A DNA stretch of 64,000 nt from Nocardia arizonensis (GCF_001310275.1 NZ_LGYZ01000083.1:62001-126000), one strand, 5' to 3'. Positions 43,928 to 53,296 are shown, counted from the first letter of the stretch. Translations and numbers: made by a program. The notes: generated by a model from the sequence alone, not told the origin.

Positions 43928-44620
43928 ATGATCGATCTATTCGCGATTGACGACGAAGAGCTCGCGTACTCGTGGGAGGATCGCGAGCAGAAGTACCGGG
44001 CGAACAATTACTACGGTGCGCAATCGCCGTCCGCGATAGACGTCCTGAATGGTTCGAGGGACATTATTGTCACCGCACCGCACGCGCTGCACCATTTCCG
44101 TGACGGGCGCAAGAAACCCGCCGATCGCTGGACCGGAGCCTGCGCCGAACTCCTGCACCTCGGCCTCGACGCCACGGCGATCATCCCCACCGGCCCCATC
44201 CCGGACTGGACCACCTGGGACGAACGCGACGACCCCTTCCGGCAGGCGCTGGATCGCCTGTGCACGCCCGAGACCTTGGTGATCGACCTGCACGGCATGT
44301 CGAACGCGCACGGGGTCGACGTATGCGTCGGTTTGGGCCCCGAACCCGCCGCCGACACCGGCGAATTCGCCGAATGGCTGGTCGACAGCCTCCGCCCCTA
44401 CGAGGTCTCCCTCAATGAACCGTTCTCGGCGGCGCCGCACTACACCGTGACCTCCCACGTGCAGACGCGCACGCCCGCCGACGCGATCCAGGTCGAAATG
44501 GCACTGCGGGTGCGCGATCCCGCAGACCATCCACAGCGGTCCGCGGACTTCCTGCGCCGCCTCGCGAGCAGTATCCGCAAGTTCGCCGACTGCCGGACCC
44601 CGCCTACCGCCGCGGGGTGA
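43928..44620 (+). CDS. N-formylglutamate amidohydrolase-like protein
   Basis: The 230-residue protein shows the FGase-like pattern: VTAPHALHHFRDGRKKPADRWT near residue 40-60, with His and Arg/Lys positions for zinc and carboxylate binding, and LVIDLHGMSNAHG around residue 115. A second His region is SAAPHYTVTSHV. The family removes acyl groups from glutamate or related substrates. The match is by motif only. The 3' end overlaps the convergent FolC-like gene by 17 bases, and substrate logic (glutamyl addition versus removal) links the two. Confidence 0.65.
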   Translation: MIDLFAIDDEELAYSWEDREQKYRANNYYGAQSPSAIDVLNGSRDIIVTAPHALHHFRDGRKKPADRWTGACAELLHLGLDATAIIPTGPIPDWTTWDERDDPFRQALDRLCTPETLVIDLHGMSNAHGVDVCVGLGPEPAADTGEFAEWLVDSLRPYEVSLNEPFSAAPHYTVTSHVQTRTPADAIQVEMALRVRDPADHPQRSADFLRRLASSIRKFADCRTPPTAAG

Positions 44621-45860
44621 AGACCTCGGCGGTGTCGGCGCCGATGATGCGCAGTACCGCGCCCGAATAGGTGACGGTGCCGACCACGAGGACGGTGCCC
44701 GTTCGCAGCACCTCGGGCAGCGCGTCGTCATCGATCCACTCCCACGGCCACTCGGTGCGGTCGGGATACGGCAGATGCGACCCACGCATGTTCACGAAAT
44801 ATCTCGCGGCCTCGACACCGCCGAGTTCGTGGACGAAACCGTCGAAATCCTTGTTGCTCGGCACCGAGACCAGGATTTTGTCCGGAATCTTCCCGAAACG
44901 CGACCGCGCGAAGATCAGCGCGGACACCAGGCCGTCCCGTGAGATCGCCGAATCGATGATCACCGTGGCGTCACCGTAGGTGTGCTCGGACAATCGCCCC
45001 GGATAGTTCACGGTCTTCAGCGTTCGTTCCAGTACGGTGCGATCGATTTCCTGACCGTCGATGATCGAGCACAGCTCCACCCCGGCGCGCACGCCCGCCA
45101 CCGCGTTGCGGCGGCTGAATCCCGGCGGATAGAAGTCGAAGGAATCGCTGTCGGCGCCCGGATCGATCCAGATCAATTCCGCGTCGACCCGCGCGACCGC
45201 CGTCTCGACCTCCCGACGCACGACCTCGACCTGCGGCAGGCTGATCACGCATTTCGTCCGTGCCGAGACGACGCCGAGTTTGTCGCGCGCGATATCGATC
45301 AGCGTGGGGCCGAGTACTTCGGTGTGCTCGGAGAACACCTGCGTGAGCAGGACCGCGTCCAGGTCGAGCAGCGACAGCTCATCGCTCTTGCCGCCGATGC
45401 CCGCCTCCGCCACCACGACGTCGCAGCCCCGGTCGACCAGGGTGCGCAGACCGGCGAGCAGGTACAGCCCGCTTGGCGACAGATATCCGGTGTCCGGCCG
45501 CGCCCTCGGCAATTTCCGGCGCGCCGCCAGTACCGTCTCCAGCATTTCCCGGTATACCACCGGATCGAGAATTCTGCCGTCGATGCGCACCCGGTCGATA
45601 TTGTCGGTGACCCCCGGACTCGTTATCGTCCCCACCGTATGCCCGCCCGCGGCCGCCGTCGCGGACGCATAGATCGCGGCTGTTCCTTTTCCTTTCGACC
45701 CGACAACGCCGAGCACGGCCACCGACCGCAGTTTCTTCTCCAGTTCCAGCGCATCCGCGAGCGCAGCCGCGCGTTCCAGACTTCTGGCGACCTTCCCCCG
45801 CAGCCGCGACCATTCCTCGAATATGGCGCGATGTTCGAGATCCGCCGTGCGTCGATCCAT
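44604..45860 (-). CDS. FolC/Mur-ligase-like ATP-dependent ligase
   Basis: The 418-residue protein has the Mur-ligase P-loop GVVGSKGKGT at 51-60 and the FolC-type block TITSPGVTDNIDRVRIDG. It also has a central AEAGIGGKSDELSLLDLDAVLLTQV and a C-terminal ligase domain (YPGRLSEHTYGDATVIIDSA). These enzymes couple ATP to addition of glutamate or another amino acid to a carboxylate. It differs enough from housekeeping FolC to suggest another substrate. It starts 19 bases after the membrane protein gene in one operon. Confidence 0.78.
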   Translation of the reverse strand: MDRRTADLEHRAIFEEWSRLRGKVARSLERAAALADALELEKKLRSVAVLGVVGSKGKGTAAIYASATAAAGGHTVGTITSPGVTDNIDRVRIDGRILDPVVYREMLETVLAARRKLPRARPDTGYLSPSGLYLLAGLRTLVDRGCDVVVAEAGIGGKSDELSLLDLDAVLLTQVFSEHTEVLGPTLIDIARDKLGVVSARTKCVISLPQVEVVRREVETAVARVDAELIWIDPGADSDSFDFYPPGFSRRNAVAGVRAGVELCSIIDGQEIDRTVLERTLKTVNYPGRLSEHTYGDATVIIDSAISRDGLVSALIFARSRFGKIPDKILVSVPSNKDFDGFVHELGGVEAARYFVNMRGSHLPYPDRTEWPWEWIDDDALPEVLRTGTVLVVGTVTYSGAVLRIIGADTAEVFTPRR

Positions 45861-45879
45861 AATGCGGAATATTACAAGA

Positions 45880-47061
45880 CTACGGCCACGCACGCCACGA
45901 CGGGGAACTCATCCTTTCGCCGATGAGCGTGCAGAACAATACCGCCGCGACAATTCCGGCCGCGATCACGGGGTCGAGATCGAGTTTCAGTATACTCAGC
46001 GTGACGGCCAGCACCGGAATGGTCAGTGCGATGAGTTTGCGCCGTAATCGGGAATTCAGCGAGCGCCGCAGGACGACGACGCCGTTGCGCGGCGCTCCCA
46101 AACGGGTGCGGAATTTGGCGGGTAGCGCGATGCGGCTGGCGAATTCCACGCGCGCGCTTCGAGCCGTCGGCGTCCAGTCGATGATGCGCGTGTCCGGCAG
46201 ATGGTCCGACGCCTCCTTGTCGTAGCTGCATGCGCGAACCAGCACCCTTCGCCTGCCCCAGTACACGAAAACCTTGTCACCGCTTTCGATTCCGAGCAGG
46301 TCCAAGGCATCCTTGGGAATTCTGGCGAGCCCGTGCGGGTCGTCGCTCGTGCCGGATTCCTCGATGGCCAGCGCCACCCGCGGCGCACCGAGCAGTGCCC
46401 GCGCCACGTACTCGAGCACCAGCAGCGGCAGCCGCGGAACCGCGGCCACCGCCCGACGTATCATCCGGCGGATCGACACCGGTGCACCGACCGGTCGATA
46501 CGGCGACATCTGGACGTATTGCCGATCGGTGACCGCCCCCGGCACGATCCCGAGCAGCATCCTCGCGTGGAAGTTCAGCCGGATACGACCGACGGCCTGC
46601 CGCCGCGACCGACGACGCCCCACCGGACGCACGATCATCGTCCGCGATTCCGACACCAACAGCACCCGGCGCGTCATCCGCTTCCTGGCCGCGGCATCCA
46701 AGACTATCTGGTCGGTCTCGAGGAAGTTGTCGATGCGCGCGGGCTGCACCCGCGCCGTGGCGGCCTCGACGCACAGCCGCACCTCGACGCCGGTATCGGC
46801 GGGTTCGATCCCCATCCGCTCGGCGAGTCCGATGGAAATCCACACGCTGCCAGACCAACTCACCCGCTCCCACGCGCAGAGCAGATCCGCCGACGCCGGA
46901 ACCAGCCAGGCTCGACGCCGCTTCTTCCCGAACTCGAGCGTGGCAATGGTCCACGGCCGAATGCGGTGCGCCACGAAGAACGCGGGGTGGACGATGACCG
47001 CGGGCGCCTGGCGTAACAGAGACCGATGGGTGAACCCCTCCAAGATCAGTTCGACATCCAT
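45880..47061 (-). CDS. Double-psi-barrel/AbrB-like protein with C-terminal membrane anchor
   Basis: The 393-residue protein has no assigned family. Three segments look alike and resemble the AbrB/Cdc48-N half barrel: IWISIGLAERMGIEP-like near 80, GRIRLNFHARMLLGIVPG near 165, and ARIPKDALDLLGIESGDKVFVYW near 265. Two hydrophobic helices follow near the end (LIALTIPVLAVTLSILKL; VIAAGIVAAVLFCTLIG). It may be a membrane-tethered scaffold. It is co-directional with, and 19 bases before, the FolC-like ligase. The role is unknown. Confidence 0.65.
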   Translation of the reverse strand: MDVELILEGFTHRSLLRQAPAVIVHPAFFVAHRIRPWTIATLEFGKKRRRAWLVPASADLLCAWERVSWSGSVWISIGLAERMGIEPADTGVEVRLCVEAATARVQPARIDNFLETDQIVLDAAARKRMTRRVLLVSESRTMIVRPVGRRRSRRQAVGRIRLNFHARMLLGIVPGAVTDRQYVQMSPYRPVGAPVSIRRMIRRAVAAVPRLPLLVLEYVARALLGAPRVALAIEESGTSDDPHGLARIPKDALDLLGIESGDKVFVYWGRRRVLVRACSYDKEASDHLPDTRIIDWTPTARSARVEFASRIALPAKFRTRLGAPRNGVVVLRRSLNSRLRRKLIALTIPVLAVTLSILKLDLDPVIAAGIVAAVLFCTLIGERMSSPSWRAWP

Positions 47062-47157
47062 CGTTCCCACCCGAATTCCGCACTGCCGCGCCGCATTCAA
47101 ACACGAAGAGCCCCCACCGCGCAGGCTTTCGCGCCCACCCCGGCCCGCCGGAGGGTT

Positions 47158-47187
47158 ACTTTATGTGCACACGTGCGCACATAAAGT
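47158..47187. promoter_or_regulatory. Perfect palindrome, probable ArsR operator
   Basis: ACTTTATGTGC (47158-47168) and GCACATAAAGT (47177-47187) are exact inverted repeats around an 8-base spacer. The site lies 41 bases before the exporter start and matches the size and style of ArsR-family metal-sensor operators. The likely ligand protein is the ArsR encoded just downstream. Confidence 0.78.
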
Positions 47188-47227
47188 GTATAGTCGAGCC
47201 GGGCCGTCGAGGTGAGGAGTTCGGGTC

Positions 47228-48460
47228 GTGCTCGAGGTGCTGAGGCAACGGGAATTCCGACGATTGTTCACCGCTCAGGTGGTGGCACTGCTCGGGACCG
47301 GTCTGCTGACCGTCGCACTGGGCCTGCTGGCCTACGACCTGGCGGGCGCGGACGCTGGCGTGGTCCTGGGGACGGCGCTGGCGATCAAGATGGTCGCCTA
47401 TGTCGCGGTGGCGCCGGTGGTCGCGGCGGTCACCGACCGAGTCCCGCGCCGCGCGGTGCTGATCACCGCCGACGCCGTGCGCGCCTGCGTCGCGCTCGCG
47501 CTGCCGTTCGTCGGGCACGCCTGGCAGATATACGCGCTCGTCTTCGTGCTCCAGGCCGCCTCGGCCACCTTCACCCCCGCCTTCCAGTCGGTGATCCCCT
47601 CGCTGCTGCCCGAGCGGGACCGCTACACCCGCGCACTATCGCTGTCGCGCCTGGCCTACGACCTGGAGGCCGTGCTATCACCGCTGGCCGCGGCGGTGCT
47701 GCTCACCGTGATCAGCTATCACGGACTCTTCCTCGGCACCGTCGCCGGATTCCTTGGCTCGGCGCTGCTGGTCACCGCGACACCGCTGCCCGCCGTCCCG
47801 TCGCCGAGCTCAGGGGCGCTCACCGACCGGATTCTGGCGGGCGCCAAGGCGATGACCGCGCGACCGGAGTTGCGCGCGCTGCTCGCGATGAATCTCGTGG
47901 TCGCGGCGGGCACCGCGCCGGTGTTGGTGAATACCGTCGTCTACGTGCATGATCTGCTCGGCGCCGCCGATATCGGGGTGGCGGCGGCCCTCGGCTGTTT
48001 CGGCGCGGGATCGATGCTGGTCGCCCTCCTGGTGCCGCATCTGCTGACGATGGTCTCCGACCGGAGCCTGCTGCTCGCCGGATGCGCGGTCGTCCCATCG
48101 GCCTTGACAGCGACCACCGCGCTGCTGGCCGTCGCTCCCGCACCGGCGACGAGCCGGGTGGTGCTCGGACTGACGTGGACGGCACTCGGCGCGGGCACGT
48201 CGATGATCAACACCCCTTCGGCGCGCCTGCTGCGCGAGGCCACCGACGAATCCGAGCGGCGCGCGGTGTTCACCGCCCAGTTCTCGCTCTCGCACGCCTG
48301 TTTCCTGATCACCTACCCCATTGCCGGATGGATAGGCGCGCATATCGGTCACCCGGTCGCCACGGCGACCCTCACCGGGTTGGCTACACTGGCCGCACTG
48401 ACCGCCGCGCGGCTGTGGCCCGCGCACCGACCAGCCGCGGCGGCCATCGCGGTTCGATGA
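47228..48460 (+). CDS. MFS exporter linked to an ArsR metal sensor
   Basis: The 410-residue membrane protein has about 12 helices. The front LRQREFRRLFTAQVVALLGTGLLTVALGLLAYDL is the usual start of the MFS_3/enterobactin-exporter-like group. The loop 2-3 motif is VTDRVPRRAVL. Co-transcription with an ArsR gene (ATGA overlap) suggests export of a metal ion or metal complex. Substrate identity is inferred from the partner, not from the transporter. GTG 47228 is preceded by GAGGAG-like sequence. Confidence 0.85.
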   Translation: MLEVLRQREFRRLFTAQVVALLGTGLLTVALGLLAYDLAGADAGVVLGTALAIKMVAYVAVAPVVAAVTDRVPRRAVLITADAVRACVALALPFVGHAWQIYALVFVLQAASATFTPAFQSVIPSLLPERDRYTRALSLSRLAYDLEAVLSPLAAAVLLTVISYHGLFLGTVAGFLGSALLVTATPLPAVPSPSSGALTDRILAGAKAMTARPELRALLAMNLVVAAGTAPVLVNTVVYVHDLLGAADIGVAAALGCFGAGSMLVALLVPHLLTMVSDRSLLLAGCAVVPSALTATTALLAVAPAPATSRVVLGLTWTALGAGTSMINTPSARLLREATDESERRAVFTAQFSLSHACFLITYPIAGWIGAHIGHPVATATLTGLATLAALTAARLWPAHRPAAAAIAVR

Positions 48461-48879
48461 CGACACCGTCGCGTGACCGTGACGACGGCCCGAGGAAAGT
48501 GGTGTCGAACATGGCCCAGCGCGCCGACGAGTCCGCGCCCACCGCGGCCAGCCTCACCCACCGTGTCTCCCCCGATCCGGCGCACCTGGACGCGGCGACC
48601 GGCATGTTCCAGATGCTCGCCGACCCCACCCGCCTGCACATCCTGTGGCTGCTGACCCACGGCGAAGCCGACGTGACCGCGCTCGTGGACGCCTGCGGCG
48701 CCTCGCGCACGGCAGTGAGCCAGCATCTGGCCAAGTTGCGCTTCACCGGTCTGGTCGACACCCGCCGCGAGGGTCGCCGGATCATCTACCGCCTGCACGG
48801 CGGCCATGTCACCCGGCTCGTCCGCGAGGGGCTCGCGCACGCCGATCACATGATCACCGGCGAGCCCCCGCACGAATGA
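48457..48879 (+). CDS. ArsR/SmtB-family metal-sensing repressor
   Basis: The 140-residue winged-helix protein has the recognition block LVDACGASRTAVSQHLAKLRFTGLVDTRREGRRIIYRL. The C-terminal helix (HVTRLVREGLAHADHMI) carries His/Asp residues spaced like the alpha-5 metal sites of NmtR/CzrA-type Ni/Co or Zn sensors. ATG 48457 overlaps the exporter stop. ATG 48511 would remove 18 residues and is also plausible. It should bind the palindrome upstream of the exporter and release it when metal rises. Confidence 0.88.
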   Translation: MTTPSRDRDDGPRKVVSNMAQRADESAPTAASLTHRVSPDPAHLDAATGMFQMLADPTRLHILWLLTHGEADVTALVDACGASRTAVSQHLAKLRFTGLVDTRREGRRIIYRLHGGHVTRLVREGLAHADHMITGEPPHE

Positions 48880-48888
48880 GCGGCGCGG

Positions 48889-50169
48889 TCAGTCCGCGAA
48901 CAGCGTCGAACCCCAGAAGTCCTGCTGCCGCAACCCCGGCGGCACCGCGAACACCGCCGATCCGACGTGTTTGATGTATTCGTTGAGTGCGTCGTTGCGG
49001 GCGAGGTTGGTTTGCATGGGCACGAACTGGGTCTGCGGATTGCGGCAGTAGGCGATGAAGAACAGACCCGCGTCCAGATGGCCGAATCCGTCGGAACCAT
49101 CGGTGAAGTTGTAGCCGCGGCGCAGGATCTGGACACCGCCGAGTTCCTCGCGCGAGGCGAGCCGCACATGCGCGTCACGGTCGACCAGCGGACCGGACGG
49201 CCCCGCGGATTGCAGGTCGAGATCGTCGAATTCGTCGCGCCCGCCCAGCGGAGCGCCGCTGCCCTTGGCCCGTCCGATCACCCGCTCCTGTTCGTGCAGG
49301 GTGGTGCGGTCCCATGGTTCGATGAGCATCCGAATACGGCGGGTCACCAGATAGGACCCACCCGCCATCCACGGCTGGTCGTCCCCCGGTGCGACCCACA
49401 CGAATTCGTCGACCGCCGAGCGGTCCTCGGCTTTGATATTGCGCGTTCCGTCCTTGAACCCGAGCAGATTCCGCGGTGTGACCTGACTCGTGGAGGTGGA
49501 AGAGGTGCGGCCGAATCCGAGTTGGGACCAGCGCACCGACACCGCCCCGAACCCGACCCGGGCCAGGTTGCGAACCGCGTGCACCGCCACCTGCGGATCG
49601 TCGGCGCAGGCTTGGATGGCGATATCGCCGCCGCTGCGCGCGGGTTCGAGCGCGTCGCCGGTGAATTTCGGCAGATCGGCCAGGGCGGTGGGTTTGCGGG
49701 CCGCGATCCCGAACCGGTCACGACCGTCCGCCGTGGTGAACAGCGATGGCCCGAAACCGATCGTCAACGTCAACCGCGACGGCGAAAGGTCCAGTGCCTC
49801 ACCGGTATCGGTCGGCGGTGTGTACGCACCCGCACCGATCGCACCGTCGGCGACCGCCTCGTGCCCCGCGGTCATGCGTTCGGCCATCGCGGTCCACGTC
49901 CTCAACAACTCGACCAGTTCGGCGCGGGATTCGGTGTGCACGTCGAAGGCCGCGAAGTGCAGCCGATCCTGAACCGGGGTGAGTATGCCCGCTTGATGGT
50001 CCGCGCGGAAGGGCACCACCTGCGACACGGCGGCCGCGTTCGCCGTCACCCGTCCGGCGAGCACACCCGCGCCCGCCGCCACGACACCTACTCCGGCCGA
50101 CCCGATCAGTCCGCGTCGCGAGATGCCGCCACGGACCGAACGGTCGGAATCATTACGCTCCTGCGACAA
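48889..50169 (-). CDS. efeB: Dye-decolorizing-type heme peroxidase EfeB
   Basis: The 426-residue Tat-exported protein has a twin-arginine signal (ISRRGLIGSAGVGVVAAGAG). The DyP landmark GFKDGTRN carries the catalytic aspartate. The distal arginine and proximal histidine regions are present. In EfeUOB it helps release or oxidise iron for uptake outside the membrane. It overlaps efeO by 17 bases and is last in the operon. Confidence 0.92.
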   Translation of the reverse strand: MSQERNDSDRSVRGGISRRGLIGSAGVGVVAAGAGVLAGRVTANAAAVSQVVPFRADHQAGILTPVQDRLHFAAFDVHTESRAELVELLRTWTAMAERMTAGHEAVADGAIGAGAYTPPTDTGEALDLSPSRLTLTIGFGPSLFTTADGRDRFGIAARKPTALADLPKFTGDALEPARSGGDIAIQACADDPQVAVHAVRNLARVGFGAVSVRWSQLGFGRTSSTSTSQVTPRNLLGFKDGTRNIKAEDRSAVDEFVWVAPGDDQPWMAGGSYLVTRRIRMLIEPWDRTTLHEQERVIGRAKGSGAPLGGRDEFDDLDLQSAGPSGPLVDRDAHVRLASREELGGVQILRRGYNFTDGSDGFGHLDAGLFFIAYCRNPQTQFVPMQTNLARNDALNEYIKHVGSAVFAVPPGLRQQDFWGSTLFAD

Positions 50170-51280
50170 CGCCCTGCACCTGACTCACGACGGCCGACAA
50201 CGCGTCGATACGACGCGACAACGCGACCCGCTGATCCGCGGTGACGGTGTCGTACGCGACATGCCCGTCACCCTGCCGGTATTTCGCCAATTCGGTGTCG
50301 AGTTCGGCGAAGCGCCGGTCGATCTGGGTCCCGAGATCGGCATTGCGTTCATCCAGAATCGGACGCAGACTCGCGATCGCCGCCTGCGAACCATCCACAT
50401 TGGCCTGGAAATCCCACAGATCGGTATGCGAGAAGATGTCCTCCTCACCGGTGATCTTCGTGCGCGCGATCTCGTCCAACAACGTCTGCGCGCCACCGGC
50501 CATCTGCACCGGGTCCACCGTGTAATCCGCGGCGCTCACCCCTGTCACCAATTCCGCGATATCGGCGAGCAGTTGATCGGCGATGCGGTTGGTGTCCGGC
50601 TGCAAACCCTGGACCCACAGGTCCTTCTCCAAGCGGTGGAACCCGGTCCAGGCGTCGCCAGGGGCGAGGTCGGCCTCACGGAGATCCAGCCGCGGATCCA
50701 GGTTGTCGGGGAAGCTCTCGGCCACCGGTTCGATGCGTTCGTAATAGGTACGGGTCATCGGGTACTGCTTCTTCGCCGACTCGACATCCCCGGACTTGAT
50801 CGACGAGACGAACGTCTTCGCGGTCTCCTGCAACGCGGTCACCTGACTCACCAGATACCGCTTATAGCCCGCGCCCGCCTCGGCGAGCTTGCCGGACTCG
50901 TCACGCGTGCGCGCCTGACCGGAGACGGTGAAATCGTGGCGGATACCGTCACCGACCATGCCCGGTTTGCACGCGGTCTGGTACGTGCCGGGATCGGGCA
51001 CGGACACGATCAACTGGCGGGTGAGGCCCGGTCCGATGTTCTCGATCTCCCCGAGGACCCGATCGCCGCCACCGTAGAAGTAGAACTCGGTGACCTTGGT
51101 GCCGTTGTTGGTGATACGGAAGGTCACCGTACCGGTCTCGGCCGAATCGGCGGCGACCGTGCAGGTGGAGTCGTCGGCGGTCACCGCGATCTCACCGGTC
51201 GCCTCGGATTTGCTGGTACATGCCATCAGCGCCAACGGCAGCGACACCGCTGCGGCTAACGGGACAAGTGGAGTACGCAC
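50153..51280 (-). CDS. efeO: Iron-binding periplasmic lipoprotein EfeO
   Basis: The 375-residue protein has a lipobox (LPLALMAC) and an N-terminal cupredoxin-like domain (TVTFRITNNGTKVTEFYFYGGG). The C-terminal M75 peptidase-like domain contains the metal motif H-x-x-E in GFHRLEKDLW. It hands iron to the EfeU permease. The order efeU-efeO-efeB is standard. The start is 22 bases after efeU ends. Confidence 0.93.
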   Translation of the reverse strand: MRTPLVPLAAAVSLPLALMACTSKSEATGEIAVTADDSTCTVAADSAETGTVTFRITNNGTKVTEFYFYGGGDRVLGEIENIGPGLTRQLIVSVPDPGTYQTACKPGMVGDGIRHDFTVSGQARTRDESGKLAEAGAGYKRYLVSQVTALQETAKTFVSSIKSGDVESAKKQYPMTRTYYERIEPVAESFPDNLDPRLDLREADLAPGDAWTGFHRLEKDLWVQGLQPDTNRIADQLLADIAELVTGVSAADYTVDPVQMAGGAQTLLDEIARTKITGEEDIFSHTDLWDFQANVDGSQAAIASLRPILDERNADLGTQIDRRFAELDTELAKYRQGDGHVAYDTVTADQRVALSRRIDALSAVVSQVQGVVAGA

Positions 51281-51301
51281 GGACAGTGGACCTTTCGATG
51301 A

Positions 51302-52198
51302 CTACGACGCCGACGCGATATTCGTCGACGCTGGATTTCCCTTGGCCGATCGCGCGGCGACGGGACGGAGGAACAGCGTCAGCACCACCACGACGTATAC
51401 GGCCCAGGCGGTCGCCTGAAGCACGGTCGGGTCGGCGCGGAAGTTGAAGATGCCCTGTGCGACGGTGCCGTACCAACTCGACATCGAGAACCACGACGAG
51501 ATGTCGAACGCGTGGCGTGACAGGCCGGGCAGCCAGTCCGCGGTCTGCAAAGCCCTGATGCCGTAGGCCAGGATGCCTGCCGCCACCACGATCAACAGCA
51601 CGCCCGTGTAGCGGAAGAAGACCGAGAAATCGACGCGCACCGCACCGAAATACATCGCCACGGTCAGCGCCGCGGCAACCGCGATTCCGCCCAACAGGCC
51701 GATCAGCGGCCACTGACTCCCCGAAGCGTTCTCCGCGTACCCGACCATGAGCAGCGCGGTTTCCACACCCTCGCGCCCCACGGCCAGGAAAGACAGGCTC
51801 AGCACCGCCAGCGGACCGATATCGAGCGCCCGGGTCAGCCCCGCCTTCAACTCGCCGGAGATCGACCGCGACGCCGTGCGCATCCACAGCACCATCCACG
51901 TCACGATCACCACCGCGGCCAGCGAGGCCAGTCCGGCGATCAGCTCGGCCGCGACACCGGTCACCGTCGAGGTGCCGTAGTGGATGGCCGCGAACACCGC
52001 CGCCACCATCGCCACGGCGGCACCGACACCCGCCGCGACCCACTTCAACGCGTCACGGCGCTGCGACTTCACCAGGAAAGCGACCAGGATCATGACCACG
52101 ATCCCGGTCTCCAGCCCTTCCCGCACTCCGATGAGCCCGCTGCCGAACAATTGTGCGGCCACCGACGGCGCATCGGAGGCCGACGCACGCTCTATCAC
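51302..52198 (-). CDS. efeU: Ferrous/ferric iron permease EfeU
   Basis: The 298-residue membrane protein has about seven helices and two R-E-x-x-E iron-channel motifs (GVREGLETG near residue 25 and VGREGVETAL near 140). It is the Ftr1-type iron channel. GTG 52198 with GGAG 5 bases upstream is taken; GTG 52204 would add two residues. It is first in the efeUOB operon. Confidence 0.92.
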   Translation of the reverse strand: MIERASASDAPSVAAQLFGSGLIGVREGLETGIVVMILVAFLVKSQRRDALKWVAAGVGAAVAMVAAVFAAIHYGTSTVTGVAAELIAGLASLAAVVIVTWMVLWMRTASRSISGELKAGLTRALDIGPLAVLSLSFLAVGREGVETALLMVGYAENASGSQWPLIGLLGGIAVAAALTVAMYFGAVRVDFSVFFRYTGVLLIVVAAGILAYGIRALQTADWLPGLSRHAFDISSWFSMSSWYGTVAQGIFNFRADPTVLQATAWAVYVVVVLTLFLRPVAARSAKGNPASTNIASAS

Positions 52199-52215
52199 AC
52201 GCACTCCGATCCCAC

Positions 52216-52234
52216 TAAACCAAGCCTTACCAAA
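52216..52234 (-). promoter_or_regulatory. Weak IdeR/DtxR-like box upstream of efeU
   Basis: On the minus strand TTTGGTAAGGCTTGGTTTA agrees with the 19-base IdeR consensus at about 12 positions. The agreement is good in the left half (GGT-AGGCT) and poor in the right. The position, just before the start, suits iron repression. This is a weak candidate. Confidence 0.35.
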
Positions 52235-52360
52235 CCCGGCGGCAAACCAGTGTCGCATACTTCCCCGGCCCGGCACAGCCCAGGTACCCGCCCGTACTTC
52301 GGCGGCGGTCCGCGCCGTCACGAGGACCTGCCGAATGGAATCAGTCGCCGATTCCGGCGG

Positions 52361-53296
52361 TCAGTGGGCGGCGAAGAATCGCCAGATGACTTCCGAGGCG
52401 TCGAATTGCCTGCTGACCTTGCCGATCAGGGCCTCCGGCAGATACTGGTCGCCACCCGGCCAGGTGTGTCCGCCATTGGTGACCGTGTAGAGGACGACCT
52501 CGGCATTGCCCGGGCAGGCCGCCGTACGGACCGTGACCGAGGTGCCGTCGTCGGCGACCGGCGGCAGCGCGGTGGTCACCGGCGCGGCGCAGTTGTTCGC
52601 GGCCCGCCACACCGCTTGGTCGGCTTGCACCGACAGCATGGGCGTGGTGCCGGGGCGGCCGTTGTGCCCCGAACTGGTGCGCACGAAGCCGCCGTCGTAG
52701 GGCGTGATCGGGTCGCCGGTGCCATGGATCTGGAGTACCGGCATCGGACGGCCCGGCGCGCACAGCGGTTGCGCCGCGACCGGCAGCAGTCCGGCGACCG
52801 GCGCGATCGCGGCGATCCTGGCGCCGAGATGACAGCCGAGATACTGGGTGAACATGGCGCCGTTGGACATTCCGGTCACGTAGATCCGGGCCGGATCGAC
52901 ATTGTCGGTGGCGATCAACCGGTCGATGAGCGCCGAGACGAATCCGATGTCGTCGACGCCCGCCGCGCCCGCGGCTGTGTCGCCGCCGCGCCCGTCGTTC
53001 CAGGAGCGGTCGATGCCCTCCGGATACACCGCGACGAAACCGCCCGTGTCGGAGAGTCGGTCGAATCCGCTGCGGTCGGCCAGATTCCGGGCGGTGCCAC
53101 CGCCGCCGTGGAAGACCAGTACCGCGGGCACCGCGGCGCCCGTGCGGTTCTCGGGATGGTGGATCAAGTAGCGGCGTTGCGTCCCGCCGTGATCGAGGGT
53201 GCGTGATTCGTCGTCGGCGGCATCCGCCCCGGAGGGCCCGCAGGCGACCGTAAGCAGGATGGCCGCGGCAGCCGCGATCGCCAACATTCTCGGCAC
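52361..53296 (-). CDS. LpqC-like lipoprotein esterase
   Basis: The 311-residue lipoprotein (lipobox ILLTVAC) has an alpha/beta-hydrolase domain of the PHB depolymerase/LpqC kind. Nucleophile motif GMSNGAM, oxyanion VLVFHGGGG, the Asp in IHGTGDPITPYDGG and the His in NGGHTWPGG complete a catalytic triad. It resembles mycobacterial LpqC. GTG 53296 gives a full signal; ATG 53287 is possible. A GGAATC/GATTCC hairpin (52337-52355) follows the stop. Confidence 0.85.
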   Translation of the reverse strand: MPRMLAIAAAAAILLTVACGPSGADAADDESRTLDHGGTQRRYLIHHPENRTGAAVPAVLVFHGGGGTARNLADRSGFDRLSDTGGFVAVYPEGIDRSWNDGRGGDTAAGAAGVDDIGFVSALIDRLIATDNVDPARIYVTGMSNGAMFTQYLGCHLGARIAAIAPVAGLLPVAAQPLCAPGRPMPVLQIHGTGDPITPYDGGFVRTSSGHNGRPGTTPMLSVQADQAVWRAANNCAAPVTTALPPVADDGTSVTVRTAACPGNAEVVLYTVTNGGHTWPGGDQYLPEALIGKVSRQFDASEVIWRFFAAH

